A stretch of 64,000 nt of DNA from Sinorhizobium fredii NGR234 (GTDB taxonomy: Bacteria; Pseudomonadota; Alphaproteobacteria; Rhizobiales; Rhizobiaceae): NCBI RefSeq assembly GCF_000018545.1, contig NC_012587.1, positions 1,054,001-1,118,000 on the forward strand, written 5' to 3'. Of the stretch, positions 7,839-17,132 are shown one piece after another. Both the position numbers and the translations under genes were made by a program. The stretch's first letter is position 1; every line of letters starts with the position of its first letter. Under the pieces are notes generated by a model, which did not search any database, was not told the DNA's origin, and was given only the letters and a program-made list of their open reading frames with translations.

Positions 7839-8118
7839 TGCGAGTGCGTTCTATCACATTTCCAGCGCCGTCGTGGTGACGATGCCGCCTATGCAGGAGC
7901 GCGTCCTCGCTCAGCTCGCAGAGATGCAGAACGTCGAGGTTTACGCGCATCAGGACGGAAAGATCGTCGTTGTGATCGAGGGCACGAGCACCGGAATGCT
8001 CGGTGAAATCCTGTCGCGCATCTCGGTGCTCGAGGGCGTGGTGGCAGCCAATATGGTGTTTGAGCATGTCGAATCCGAAGGAGACGATCGCCATGACCGG
8101 CGAATTGACGCGGCGTGA
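7831..8118 (+). CDS. napD: NapD, chaperone for NapA
   Basis: A 95-residue ferredoxin-like-fold protein ([11 protein letters not shown]..., Q-rich middle, [13 protein letters not shown]). NapD binds the Tat signal of NapA and holds it until cofactors are loaded. The best start is TTG at 7831, inside the napF end. It overlaps napA by 26 bp. The overlaps on both sides show tight translational coupling. The last 15 or so residues, after the usual NapD end, are charged and may be disordered. Confidence 0.9.
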   Translation: MSDASAFYHISSAVVVTMPPMQERVLAQLAEMQNVEVYAHQDGKIVVVIEGTSTGMLGEILSRISVLEGVVAANMVFEHVESEGDDRHDRRIDAA

Positions 8119-10597
8119 AATCTTGAAGGCGCATGCCGCCGGCATCGCCGCAGCGACGGCAGGCATCGCGCTTCCCGTCGCGGCGCAGCCCGTGCCGGGC
8201 GGTGTGGAAGCGCTGCAGATCAAATGGGCGAAGGCACCATGCCGCTTCTGCGGCACGGGCTGCGGCGTCATGGTAGGCGTCAAGGAGGGGCAGGTCGTCG
8301 CCACCCACGGCGACATGCAGGCCGAGGTCAACCGTGGCCTCAACTGCATCAAGGGCTACTTCCTTTCAAAGATCATGTACGGCGCCGACCGCCTGAAAAC
8401 GCCCTTGATGCGCAAGCGCAACGGCGCCTTTGCCAAGGATGGCGAGTTCGAGCCGGTCAGCTGGGACGAAGCCTTCGACGTCATGGCGCAACAGGCGAAG
8501 AGGGTGCTGAAGGAGAAGGGACCGACCGCCGTCGGAATGTTCGGCTCCGGCCAATGGACGATCTTCGAGGGCTATGCGGCCACCAAGCTGATGCGCGCCG
8601 GGTTCCGATCCAACAATCTCGATCCCAATGCGCGCCACTGCATGGCTTCGGCTGCCGTCGCCTTCATGCGCACCTTCGGCATGGACGAGCCGATGGGATG
8701 CTACGACGATTTCGAGCATGCCGACGCCTTCGTGCTCTGGGGCTCGAACATGGCGGAGATGCACCCGATCCTGTGGACGCGTCTCGCCGATCGGAGGCTT
8801 GGACACGAGCATGTCAAGGTGGCGGTGCTGTCGACTTTCACGCATCGCAGCATGGACCTCGCCGACATTCCGATCGTCTTCAAGCCCGGCACCGATCTGG
8901 CGATCCTCAACTACATCGCCAATCACATCATCCAGACGGGCCGGGTGAATGAGGATTTCGTCAAGAAGCACACGACCTTCATGGTCGGCGCGACCGACAT
9001 CGGCTACGGCCTGAGGCCCGACAATCCGCTCGAGGTCAAGGCGAAGAACGCCAAGGACGCGGCCAAGATGACGCCGAGCGACTTCGAGAGCTTCAAGACT
9101 TTCGTTTCGGAATACACGCTCGACAAGACCGTCGAACTGACCGGCGTCGAGGCCGGGTTCCTCGAACAATTGGCCGATCTCTATGCCAATCCCAACCGCA
9201 AGGTGATGTCGCTCTGGACCATGGGGTTCAACCAGCACGTGCGCGGCGTCTGGGTCAACCAGATGGTCTATAACCTCCATCTCCTGACCGGGAAGATCTC
9301 GGAGCCCGGCAACAGCCCCTTCTCGCTGACCGGCCAGCCTTCGGCCTGCGGGACGGCACGCGAGGTCGGCACCTTCGCCCACCGGCTGCCGGCCGACATG
9401 ACCGTCACCAATCCCGAGCACCGCAAGCACGCCGAGGAGATCTGGCGCGTTCCCCACGGCCTCATCCCGGAGAAGCCCGGCTACCACGCCGTCGAGCAGG
9501 ACCGGATGCTGAAGGACGGCAAGCTCAACTTCTATTGGGTTCAGGTCAACAACAACGTCCAGGCGGCTCCCAATACTGGGAACGAGACCTACCAGGGCTA
9601 CCGCAATCCGGATAACTTCATCGTCGTTTCCGACGTCTATCCGACGATCACGGCGATGAGCGCCGACCTGATCCTACCCGCCGCCATGTGGGTGGAGAAG
9701 GAGGGTGCCTATGGCAATGCCGAGCGCCGTACCCATGTCTGGCATCAACTCGTCAACGCCCCGGGCGAGGCGCGGTCCGATCTCTGGCAGATGGTGGAAT
9801 TCTCGAAGCGCTTCACCACCGACGAGGTCTGGCCGGCCGATATTCTCGACGCCAACCCAGGCTATCGCGGCAAGACCCTCTACGAGGTGCTGTTCAAGAA
9901 CGGCAATGTCGACCGGTTCCCGGCAAGCGAGATCAACAAGGAATACGCCAACCGCGAGGCGGAAGGCTTCGGCTTCTACATCCAGAAAGGCCTGTTCGAG
10001 GAATATGCCTCCTTCGGGCGCGGCCACGGCCATGACCTGGCGCCTTATGACCGTTACCACGAGGAACGGGGGCTGCGCTGGCCCGTCGTCGACGGCAAGG
10101 AGACGCTGTGGCGCTACCGGGAGGGCTATGATCCCTATGTGAAGCCGGGGGAGGGCGTGAAGTTCTATGGCCGCCCGGACGGCAGGGCGGTGATCCTTGC
10201 CGTCCCCTACGAACCGCCGGCGGAATCGCCCGACGACGAATACAACGTCTGGCTGGTAACGGGCCGCGTGCTGGAGCATTGGCACTCGGGCTCGATGACG
10301 ATGCGGGTGCCGGAACTCTACAAGGCGTTCCCCGGGGCGGTCTGCTTCATGAATGCCGGTGATGCCCGCGATCGCGGTATCAACCAGGGCGCCGAGGTGC
10401 GGATCGTTTCCCGTCGCGGCGAAATTCGCGCCCGCGTCGAGACGCGCGGCCGCAACCGCATGCCGCCGGGCGTCATCTTCGTACCCTGGTTCGACGCCAG
10501 CAGGCTGATCAACAAGGTAACGCTCGACGCAACCGATCCCATCTCCAAACAGACGGATTTCAAAAAATGCGCGGTCAAAATCGTCTCTGTCGCATGA
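8093..10597 (+). CDS. napA: NapA, catalytic subunit of periplasmic nitrate reductase
   Basis: An 834-residue molybdoenzyme that reduces nitrate to nitrite in the periplasm. The twin-arginine signal is TRREILKAH. Cys50, Cys53, Cys57 and Cys85 bind one 4Fe-4S cluster. Cys182 in [12 protein letters not shown] is the molybdenum ligand. The C-terminal molydopterin-dinucleotide binding domain includes [21 protein letters not shown]. Length matches other NapA proteins. AAGGAG precedes the ATG inside napD. The stop overlaps the napB start (ATGA). No frameshift or missing residue is visible. Confidence 0.98.
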   Translation: MTGELTRREILKAHAAGIAAATAGIALPVAAQPVPGGVEALQIKWAKAPCRFCGTGCGVMVGVKEGQVVATHGDMQAEVNRGLNCIKGYFLSKIMYGADRLKTPLMRKRNGAFAKDGEFEPVSWDEAFDVMAQQAKRVLKEKGPTAVGMFGSGQWTIFEGYAATKLMRAGFRSNNLDPNARHCMASAAVAFMRTFGMDEPMGCYDDFEHADAFVLWGSNMAEMHPILWTRLADRRLGHEHVKVAVLSTFTHRSMDLADIPIVFKPGTDLAILNYIANHIIQTGRVNEDFVKKHTTFMVGATDIGYGLRPDNPLEVKAKNAKDAAKMTPSDFESFKTFVSEYTLDKTVELTGVEAGFLEQLADLYANPNRKVMSLWTMGFNQHVRGVWVNQMVYNLHLLTGKISEPGNSPFSLTGQPSACGTAREVGTFAHRLPADMTVTNPEHRKHAEEIWRVPHGLIPEKPGYHAVEQDRMLKDGKLNFYWVQVNNNVQAAPNTGNETYQGYRNPDNFIVVSDVYPTITAMSADLILPAAMWVEKEGAYGNAERRTHVWHQLVNAPGEARSDLWQMVEFSKRFTTDEVWPADILDANPGYRGKTLYEVLFKNGNVDRFPASEINKEYANREAEGFGFYIQKGLFEEYASFGRGHGHDLAPYDRYHEERGLRWPVVDGKETLWRYREGYDPYVKPGEGVKFYGRPDGRAVILAVPYEPPAESPDDEYNVWLVTGRVLEHWHSGSMTMRVPELYKAFPGAVCFMNAGDARDRGINQGAEVRIVSRRGEIRARVETRGRNRMPPGVIFVPWFDASRLINKVTLDATDPISKQTDFKKCAVKIVSVA

Positions 10598-11070
10598 TGA
10601 AAAGTCCCGGATCCATGCTCGGGGCGCTTTTGGCGGTCCTGTTCGTCGCAACGGGGGCGATCGCGCAAATGGCCGGCGAAAGGGTGCCGGAGCTTTCCGG
10701 ACCGCCGCAGGAGATGGGCGAGGTGGAGGCGCATCCGATCCCCAAATGGGTCGTGGACGATGCCCGCAAGGAGCGCGCCTATCCCGATCAGCCGCCGGTC
10801 ATTCCACATTCGATCGAGGGTTACCAGCTTTCGGTCAACACCAACCGGTGCCTCTCCTGTCACAAGCGCGAACTCACGCAGGAGACCGGCGCGCCGATGA
10901 TCAGCGTCACGCATTACATGACGCGCGAAGGCCAGATGCTCGCCGACGTTTCTCCGCGGCGCTATTTCTGCACGGCCTGCCATGTGCCGCAGGCCGATGT
11001 GCGTCCGCTCGTCGAAAATACCTTCAGGGACATGAGCGAGATGGGCGTCAAGCAGGCAGGGAGCGAGTAG
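10594..11070 (+). CDS. napB: NapB, diheme cytochrome c subunit
   Basis: A 158-residue periplasmic protein with an N-terminal signal (cleavage near AIA-Q at 24-25) and two CxxCH heme sites at 86-90 and 126-130. Between them, THYMTREGQ supplies a His for the second heme. It passes electrons from NapC to NapA. ATG at 10594 overlaps the napA stop by 4 bp (ATGA), and an adjacent second ATG could also be used. The size is normal for the family. Confidence 0.97.
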   Translation: MMKSPGSMLGALLAVLFVATGAIAQMAGERVPELSGPPQEMGEVEAHPIPKWVVDDARKERAYPDQPPVIPHSIEGYQLSVNTNRCLSCHKRELTQETGAPMISVTHYMTREGQMLADVSPRRYFCTACHVPQADVRPLVENTFRDMSEMGVKQAGSE

Positions 11071-11073
11071 GCC

Positions 11074-11775
11074 ATGGCTCGGATAAAGCGCGTCCTGCTC
11101 TGGGTGTGGAAGGTTCTCACCACGCCGGCCGCAACCCTCAGCCTCGCCTTCCTGACGCTCGGCGGCTTCGTTGGCGGCGTCATGTTTTGGGGTGCTTTCA
11201 ACACCGCGTTGGAGCTCACCAATACGGAAGCCTTCTGCGTTTCCTGTCATGAGATGCGGGCGAACGTCTATGAGGAACTGACGCGCACCATTCATTTCTC
11301 CAACCGCTCGGGCGTCAGGGCGTCCTGCCCGGACTGCCACGTGCCGCATGAATGGACGGACAAGATCGCCCGCAAGATGCAGGCCTCGAAGGAGGTCTGG
11401 GGCAAGATCTTCGGAACCATCAATACGCGCGAGAAATTCCTCGACCACCGCCTCGAACTTGCCAAGCATGAATGGGCGAGGTTGAAGGCGAACGACAGCC
11501 TCGAGTGCCGCAACTGCCACTCGTCGACGGCGATGGACCTTTCCAAGCAGACGCAGCGCGCCGCCGAGATCCATACCCGCTACCTGCTGCCGGGCAAGGC
11601 CACCTGCATCGACTGCCACAAGGGGATTGCCCACGAACTGCCGAACATGCAGGGCGTCGAGCCGGGCTGGAAGCTGCCGCCGGAACTCGAGGGGGAGACG
11701 CTGCCGTCGACATCCGCCATCGACGACCTCAAGCGGGCGATGAATGACATCCACAGGACAGCCTTGGAAAACTAA
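11074..11775 (+). CDS. napC: NapC, tetraheme quinol dehydrogenase
   Basis: A 233-residue membrane-anchored cytochrome of the NapC/NirT family. One membrane anchor spans about residues 18-42. Four CxxCH sites lie at 55, 85, 145 and 178. It oxidises membrane quinol and feeds NapB. The gene begins 3 bp after napB with a GGGAG site. It ends the nap operon; no clear intrinsic terminator follows. Confidence 0.97.
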   Translation: MARIKRVLLWVWKVLTTPAATLSLAFLTLGGFVGGVMFWGAFNTALELTNTEAFCVSCHEMRANVYEELTRTIHFSNRSGVRASCPDCHVPHEWTDKIARKMQASKEVWGKIFGTINTREKFLDHRLELAKHEWARLKANDSLECRNCHSSTAMDLSKQTQRAAEIHTRYLLPGKATCIDCHKGIAHELPNMQGVEPGWKLPPELEGETLPSTSAIDDLKRAMNDIHRTALEN

Positions 11776-11835
11776 GGCTTTCGCTTCCATCCGATCCGTC
11801 GTCTCGCCATTCGTCGATTCCGTGTCGGGCTCCGA

Positions 11836-11983
11836 TCATCCACGGGTTAGCAGATAGCCCGGACGCCGCCCGTCCTTGTTCCAGATCGACCATCCCTGCC
11901 CGGGGTCGAGATAGGAAGCTGCCGCCGCGGCGATCGCCGTCCTGTCGCATTGACAGATAAACTGTGACCGCCACAGGATGCGG
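11836..11983 (-). other. Short coding-like stretch, possible small ORF or remnant
   Basis: On the minus strand, between napC and the DUF454 gene, one frame ends in SYLDPGQGWSIWNKDG and a few more residues before a stop at 11836. Third codon positions are mostly G or C, as in real genes here. No ATG starts it; a TTG at the right end follows a GGAGGG with no spacing. It may be a small gene with an unusual start, a decayed gene or chance. Confidence 0.3.
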
Positions 11984-12026
11984 AGCAACCCTCCGCCAGG
12001 TTTATGCCCTGACAAGGAGAAATCGG

Positions 12027-12401
12027 TTGAATCTTTCCATGCGCCTTGTTCTTCTCGGGCTCGGTTGGGTGATGGTAGGTATTGGCGTGGCAGGCATTTT
12101 CCTGCCGCTTCTGCCGACGACCCCGTTCCTGCTGGTGGCTGCCTGGCTCTTTGCGCGATCGTCTCCGCGTCTCGAACGATGGCTGTTCGATCATCCCATG
12201 TTCGGGCAGCCGCTGCGCGACTGGCGAGAGGATGGTGCGATATCGCGGGGCGCGAAGATATGTGCGTTGTCGCTGATGGCGCTCGGCTTTGCATTCTTCT
12301 GGCTCCGCCTTCAACCCTCGATGCTCACGGCATCCGTCATCGCGGCGATCATGCTCGCCGTCGGCGTGTTCATTACCTCCCGCCCCGAGCCGCGGCCGTA
12401 A
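12027..12401 (+). CDS. DUF454 (YbaN) family small membrane protein
   Basis: A 124-residue protein with the YbaN/DUF454 signature: GLGWVMVGIGVAGIFLPLLP, TTPFLLVAAWLFARSSPR, and a LFDHPMFGQPLRDWREDGAIS middle, followed by two C-terminal membrane helices. Function unknown; members are often found near respiratory or denitrification genes. TTG at 12027 lies eight bases after AAGGAG, while the next in-frame ATG (12039) has poorer spacing, so TTG is preferred. It follows napC in the same direction after a 250-bp gap. Confidence 0.82.
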   Translation: MNLSMRLVLLGLGWVMVGIGVAGIFLPLLPTTPFLLVAAWLFARSSPRLERWLFDHPMFGQPLRDWREDGAISRGAKICALSLMALGFAFFWLRLQPSMLTASVIAAIMLAVGVFITSRPEPRP

Positions 12402-12546
12402 TGGTCCGGGTCCAACCCGGGCTGCGGTCAACGTTCCAAAGGTAACACGTAAAGCGCGCACTCCATGCCACAATACGCTGGGCCGATCCGACCTCTCGAT
12501 TGACGTGGCCGGGCGGTGCCGGCATTCGCAACCACGGGAGGAAGCC

Positions 12547-13629
12547 ATGCAGATTGCTGACCATATTGAACGCACGAGAACGGATCGGTCGGCGCCCGAA
12601 GTCCTGGACCGGCTTCAGGCGATCTATCAGCGTCGGCAGAAGGAGGAATGGCGCGCAACGGTGGATAGGCTGGATGCGCTGCGCCAGTCGTTCGGGGAAG
12701 AGCGACGGCAGATCTTTCCGCCCGCCTTGCGTGACCGGATCGCCAGCGCCGCACGGGGCGGAAGACGGGATGATCCCCGCGGGCCCGGCCTACGCTACAA
12801 GTCGCTGATCGAAGCCAGAAATGCCGAGGTTGACCTGAAGGCGGTCAAGGGGCTGCACGACCGTGCCTATGACAAGTTTGGTCAGTTGGTGAAGGGCTAC
12901 AGTGCGTTTCACTTTCATGAATCGGTGGTCGGAAGCCTGGCCGATGCCTTGGTTCAGCCGCCGATCGTGTACGCCCCGCCCGATCCGGACAAGGAAAAGC
13001 TGTTCTACCCGCATTTCGGCGGCTGCTGGGATCGGCTTGATCAGAACCAGGCGACCGGCGACGGAGCGATCGTCGAGAACCGTTCCTATCTCGATTGCGC
13101 CGCCCGCATGGGATCCAAGCTTGTCGCCCGGAACGACGACGCGTCCGATGTGGACCTGCTCTGCGCCTACCGGGAGAACGGCTATCTCGTCCCCTTCAAG
13201 ACGCTTCGCACCGGCATACTCCAGGTCAAGGCCGATCTGTCGGCCCTCGTTTGCCGCCATCATATCGCGACCTATGACGAGTTCGGATGGTCCGACTTCC
13301 ATGCCACGACGCGCGGCAGGCTCGTGATGGCCGTGTTCTGGAACTGGGATGACGTCGATCCGGCCAACGAGGTGAGCAACCAATGGTTCATCTCGGGTCT
13401 CGATTGCCGGGGCGACGGCGAGAGCTTCCCGGGCACGAGCGTCCAGGCGGTCCCCGGTGAAAGACGAATCATCAACCTGTTCACCGAGATGGCCTTCCCG
13501 GCCGGCCGCGAACTCTGGGTCTATGTCGGCGTGGCCGATCGGATCTGGGCCCTGCTCAACGACGTCAGCATCGATATCTCGATCGACTCGGCCTGGCTGC
13601 TCAACTCGCTGGCAATTCGTTCGATCTGA
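12547..13629 (+). CDS. Hypothetical protein, no family recognised
   Basis: A 360-residue soluble protein with a GGGAGGAAG site before ATG 12547. The first 140 or so residues are charged and helical, rich in Arg, Glu and Asp. The later part is richer in beta strands and aromatics (GRLVMAVFWNWDDVDPANEVSNQWFISGLD). No signal peptide, membrane helix or nucleotide-binding motif was seen. FHFHESVVGS and RHHIATYDEFGWSDFHATTRG concentrate His and Asp. It stands alone between the denitrification block and tRNA-Pro. Codon use matches its neighbours, so it looks functional. I do not recognise the family. Confidence 0.75.
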   Translation: MQIADHIERTRTDRSAPEVLDRLQAIYQRRQKEEWRATVDRLDALRQSFGEERRQIFPPALRDRIASAARGGRRDDPRGPGLRYKSLIEARNAEVDLKAVKGLHDRAYDKFGQLVKGYSAFHFHESVVGSLADALVQPPIVYAPPDPDKEKLFYPHFGGCWDRLDQNQATGDGAIVENRSYLDCAARMGSKLVARNDDASDVDLLCAYRENGYLVPFKTLRTGILQVKADLSALVCRHHIATYDEFGWSDFHATTRGRLVMAVFWNWDDVDPANEVSNQWFISGLDCRGDGESFPGTSVQAVPGERRIINLFTEMAFPAGRELWVYVGVADRIWALLNDVSIDISIDSAWLLNSLAIRSI

Positions 13630-13700
13630 AATGAACGCCACAGTGGAAATCCGTCCCCGGTGGCGGGAACAGAATAAACCTTGATTTTCAGGTAATTAAA

Positions 13701-13777
<77 letters not shown>

Positions 13778-13970
13778 ACCCGCTTTTTTACAAGCCCGCT
13801 CTCCTTAGTCGGAACAAAGGGAGGGCGCAAGGGGAAAATCGATTTTCGGTTGCGCTTCCGCAGCTTTGAGGAAAGCGGTGTGACGTCGGGCGCACCGGGC
13901 GAGCGGTTTTGTGATTTGGTCGGCGGCAGAGGCGCGGCTACACTGCGCCTGCAACAACAGGAGAAGCCTC

Positions 13971-14186
13971 ATGAAGCGCATCCTCGTACTTGCAGCCGCC
14001 CTCGCGCTTTCCGCGACGGCAGCATCAGCCGCGTGTCTCGGTCACAACGACACCACGGCCTCGGTGAACCCGGCAGACAGGGAAATCACGACGGCCAGCG
14101 TCACGAAGACCGAACAGTCCAAGCCAGCAGACGAGCTTCTCCTGCAGCAGAAGCTGCAGCAAGAAGAAGCAACCGCCGAAGACTAA
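13971..14186 (+). CDS. Small secreted protein
   Basis: A 71-residue precursor with a clear signal peptide (residues 1-20, LALSATAASA-A), leaving about 50 residues rich in Thr, Glu, Gln and Lys with a single Cys near the new N-terminus. CAGGAG lies 7 bp before ATG. It has no recognised domain. The mature part is probably disordered. It is followed by the polysaccharide locus on the opposite strand. Confidence 0.7.
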   Translation: MKRILVLAAALALSATAASAACLGHNDTTASVNPADREITTASVTKTEQSKPADELLLQQKLQQEEATAED

Positions 14187-14264
14187 GCCAGGAGAGCGGC
14201 GAATGCGGGCCTCGTCGGGCGCTCTATGGCGCCTTCGGGGCCCGCTTTCCGAGCGCAGGCGGCT

Positions 14265-15515
14265 TCAACGCAAGGCGAGTTTTTCGGCGCGGCCCTCCCG
14301 TCGATTGCGGTATTCGAGCGCGGCGCATCCCCAGACAATGCCGAGCAGCAGGTAGAAATGGCGCCAGTGGTCTGTGTCGATGACATTGCCGATCCCGACA
14401 TGGCCGACGAGCGTCACCCAGGCGATCATCAGATAAGGCTGCCAGGGCCGGTCGCGCAGCAGCAGCCGGAAGCCGAGCGTGAGCGTCCAGACGATGAGCG
14501 TCACATAGGCGACGAAGCCCAGCCAGCCATAGGAGGTCAGGCATTTCAGCCAGACATTGTGCTCGTCCTCCAGGAAGATCGTGCCGAACATCAGCGGGCC
14601 GATGCCGAGCGGCCTTTCCATCGCCATCAGGAAGCCGATCCGGTGCCGGTCGAAGCGCCCCAGGTGCCCGCCGTCGTAATCCTGCACGAGTTGGGAGCGG
14701 CTTGAAAAGAGCGTCGCCACCTGCTCCGATTGCAGGGCGGCGGCGAGTGCCGCCATGACGACGAGGGCGCCGCAGAGCGTAAGTACGAGAATTCTGAGCC
14801 GGAACAGCCCGCTCCGCTCCTTGAGGAGCATGACGAACACCAGCGCGACGACGCAAAAGAGATTGAGCGCCCAGGCCGCGCGGGAGAAGGAGAGGAAGAC
14901 GCCGAGGGTCAAGACTACAAGACCGGCGATTTTCAACGGAGCACGTTTGATCGGCTGCGTCAGCAGGCCGTGCACCAGATAGACCATCGGCGCGACGAGA
15001 AACGGCCCGAAGACGTTCGGATCCTGAAATGCTCCCTTGGCGCGGTCATAAAGGGTGAAGTTGGCCGCGCCCGGGATCGCCCCGAAGTAACCGAGAATGC
15101 CGAGAAGGGCCGTGATGACGGCAGCCGAGACCCAGGCGTTGAAGATGAGCCCCAGTCGCTGGTGACGGTCTTCGATGATCGCCGCGAAGAACACGGCCGT
15201 CAGTGCCAGGAAGCCGGAGACGGCCATGTATGTCGGCCCGGTTGCGAGGTCGACCATCACAGTCAGCGACAGGATGCCGCCGACCATGAAGAGAAGGAGC
15301 AGGGCGAGCAGGGGGGCGATGGCGCGCGAAATCTTCAGCCCGAAGAGCGACCAGAGGCCGATGAGGCCCGCCATGAAGACTTCGTAGGGTGCGGGCTCTG
15401 CGATGACGAAGCCCGACAGGAAAACGCCGGCGGCGACGAGGGCTGAACCGATGATCGAAACCGCGGCGAGCTGCGGCCGAACGATGGCGACCTGGGAGGT
15501 GTCAGCGGCGATCAA
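14265..15515 (-). CDS. O-antigen ligase/polymerase-like membrane protein (Wzy-type)
   Basis: A 416-residue inner-membrane protein with about eleven to twelve hydrophobic segments and a large periplasmic loop (about residues 270-330) containing RSQLVQDYDGGHLGRFDRH and EDEHNVWLK. This fits the Wzy_C/O-antigen ligase superfamily. Such proteins polymerise or ligate lipid-linked repeat units. Its ATG overlaps the stop of the upstream sugar transferase by 4 bp (ATGA). It ends a reverse-strand operon that begins with the Wza-like gene. Polymerase is preferred over ligase because of the adjoining export genes. Confidence 0.8.
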   Translation of the reverse strand: MIAADTSQVAIVRPQLAAVSIIGSALVAAGVFLSGFVIAEPAPYEVFMAGLIGLWSLFGLKISRAIAPLLALLLLFMVGGILSLTVMVDLATGPTYMAVSGFLALTAVFFAAIIEDRHQRLGLIFNAWVSAAVITALLGILGYFGAIPGAANFTLYDRAKGAFQDPNVFGPFLVAPMVYLVHGLLTQPIKRAPLKIAGLVVLTLGVFLSFSRAAWALNLFCVVALVFVMLLKERSGLFRLRILVLTLCGALVVMAALAAALQSEQVATLFSSRSQLVQDYDGGHLGRFDRHRIGFLMAMERPLGIGPLMFGTIFLEDEHNVWLKCLTSYGWLGFVAYVTLIVWTLTLGFRLLLRDRPWQPYLMIAWVTLVGHVGIGNVIDTDHWRHFYLLLGIVWGCAALEYRNRREGRAEKLALR

Positions 15516-17074
15516 TACGCGTTTTCCGTATTGAGCAGTCGGATGGGCGTCAGAAACAGGATCTTGAGGTCGAGAAGCAGCGACCAGTTCTCGATATAGT
15601 AGAGGTCGAAGGCGGTGCGGAAGCGGATCTTCTCGTCATTGTCGATCTCGCCGCGCCAGCCGTTGATCTGCGCCCAGCCGGTGACGCCTGGCTTGACCCG
15701 GTGGCGGGCGAAATAGCCCTCGACGACATCCGAGTAGGTGCGGTTGTGCGTTTGGGCGAGAACGGCATGCGGGCGCGGTCCGACAAGCGAGAGCTCGCCT
15801 TTCAGCACGTTGAAGATCTGCGGCAGCTCGTCGATCGAGGACTTGCGCAGGAAGCGGCCGACCGGCGTGACGCGGGGATCGCCCTTCGTCACCGCGTTGC
15901 GGGCGGTCGGGTCGCTCATGTGCGTGTACATCGAGCGGAATTTGTAGACTTCGATGATCTCGTTGTTGAAGCCGTGGCGCTGCTGCTTGAAGATGATCGG
16001 GCCGGCCGAGGTGAGCTTGACGGCCATCGCGGCGACCAGCATCACGGGCCAGAGCAGGGCGAGCGCCACGACGCTGAAGAAGACGTCGAAGCATCGTTTG
16101 GCGACGGAATCCCAGTCGGCGATCGGCTTGTCGAAAATGTCGAGCATCGGCACTTGGCCGACATGGGAGTAGCTGCGCGGCCGAAAGCGCAGGTTATTGG
16201 CATGGGCCGCGAGACGAATGTCGACCGGCAGCACCCAGAGCTTCCTCAAAAGCTCGAGAATGCGCTTCTCCGCCGTCAGGGGCAGCGAGAAGATCAGCAT
16301 GTCGATCCGGGCGAGCCGCGCGAACTCGACGAGTTCGTCGACGGTCCCGAGCTTCGGGTAACCGGCGATCACATGTGGCGAGCGCCGCTCGTCGCGATCG
16401 TCGAAGATGCCGCAAATGCGGATGTCGTTGGCCGGCTGGTGCTCGATGGTGCGGATCAGGTCTCTTGCCGGCGTGCCGCCGCCGACGATCACCGCGCGGC
16501 GCTCCATGGTGCCGTTTCGCGACCAATGCCGGATCGAGTAGGCGATGAAGGCGCGTTCGGAAACGAGAAACAGCGCACCGGCGACGAACCAGCCGCCAAC
16601 CCAGACGCGCGAATAGAGATGGCCCGATTTCAGGAAGAAGAGAACCAGCGCGATGGTACCGAAGGTCGCCACCCAGGCGGCCAGAACGCGCGGCGTCATC
16701 CTGAGCCAGGCCCTGAGCGCCGGCACCTGGTAGGTGTCGGCGATCTGCATGGCGATCACGGCCAGCGCCGAGCCGAGCACGAGGATGGCGAGATAGACCG
16801 GTAACTCCTGAAGCCCCGGACGGACATATTGCGTATTGATCGCATAGCCGATCGCAAAGAGGGCGCAGAGATCGAGCAGGCGGATGAGGCCGATGATCAT
16901 CGACGGAGAATAGGTATCGGCCTGGAACTGCAGCGCGATCTGGCGGGCCAGCGGATTGAGCGGCGTCGGTGTCTTGTCGGCTTCTTTTCGGTCGAGCGAC
17001 GTGGTTCGGATCTCGGAGACCTTCTTGCGAAGCGCCTCGGTATCGAAGGTCTCGGGCCTGTCAATCTGGTTCAT
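15512..17074 (-). CDS. Polyprenyl-phosphate hexose-1-phosphate transferase (initiating)
   Basis: A 520-residue protein of the WcaJ/ExoY type. The N-terminal half has about four membrane segments and a CoA-binding-like soluble domain (AVIVGGGTPARDLIRTI). The C-terminal bacterial sugar transferase domain has KRCFDVFFSVVALALLWPVM, a YKFRSMYTH motif, RKSSIDELPQ, GPRPH and KPGVTGWAQI. It attaches the first sugar phosphate to undecaprenyl phosphate. The start MNQIDRPETF has a GGAAAG site; a start at 17122 would add 16 poorly conserved residues. By position it matches UppE of Agrobacterium, from memory. Confidence 0.9.
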   Translation of the reverse strand: MNQIDRPETFDTEALRKKVSEIRTTSLDRKEADKTPTPLNPLARQIALQFQADTYSPSMIIGLIRLLDLCALFAIGYAINTQYVRPGLQELPVYLAILVLGSALAVIAMQIADTYQVPALRAWLRMTPRVLAAWVATFGTIALVLFFLKSGHLYSRVWVGGWFVAGALFLVSERAFIAYSIRHWSRNGTMERRAVIVGGGTPARDLIRTIEHQPANDIRICGIFDDRDERRSPHVIAGYPKLGTVDELVEFARLARIDMLIFSLPLTAEKRILELLRKLWVLPVDIRLAAHANNLRFRPRSYSHVGQVPMLDIFDKPIADWDSVAKRCFDVFFSVVALALLWPVMLVAAMAVKLTSAGPIIFKQQRHGFNNEIIEVYKFRSMYTHMSDPTARNAVTKGDPRVTPVGRFLRKSSIDELPQIFNVLKGELSLVGPRPHAVLAQTHNRTYSDVVEGYFARHRVKPGVTGWAQINGWRGEIDNDEKIRFRTAFDLYYIENWSLLLDLKILFLTPIRLLNTENAY

Positions 17075-17132
17075 GGTGGCTTTCCGGAGCGCTGTCCCTA
17101 CGCCCGGATAGCAGAAAGCCACTAAGAAACGC

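Noticed and set aside
11940..11965. A box TTGACAGATAAACTG upstream of the DUF454 gene
   Set aside because: The right arm lacks CAA at the proper distance, so it does not fit an FNR/NnrR site.
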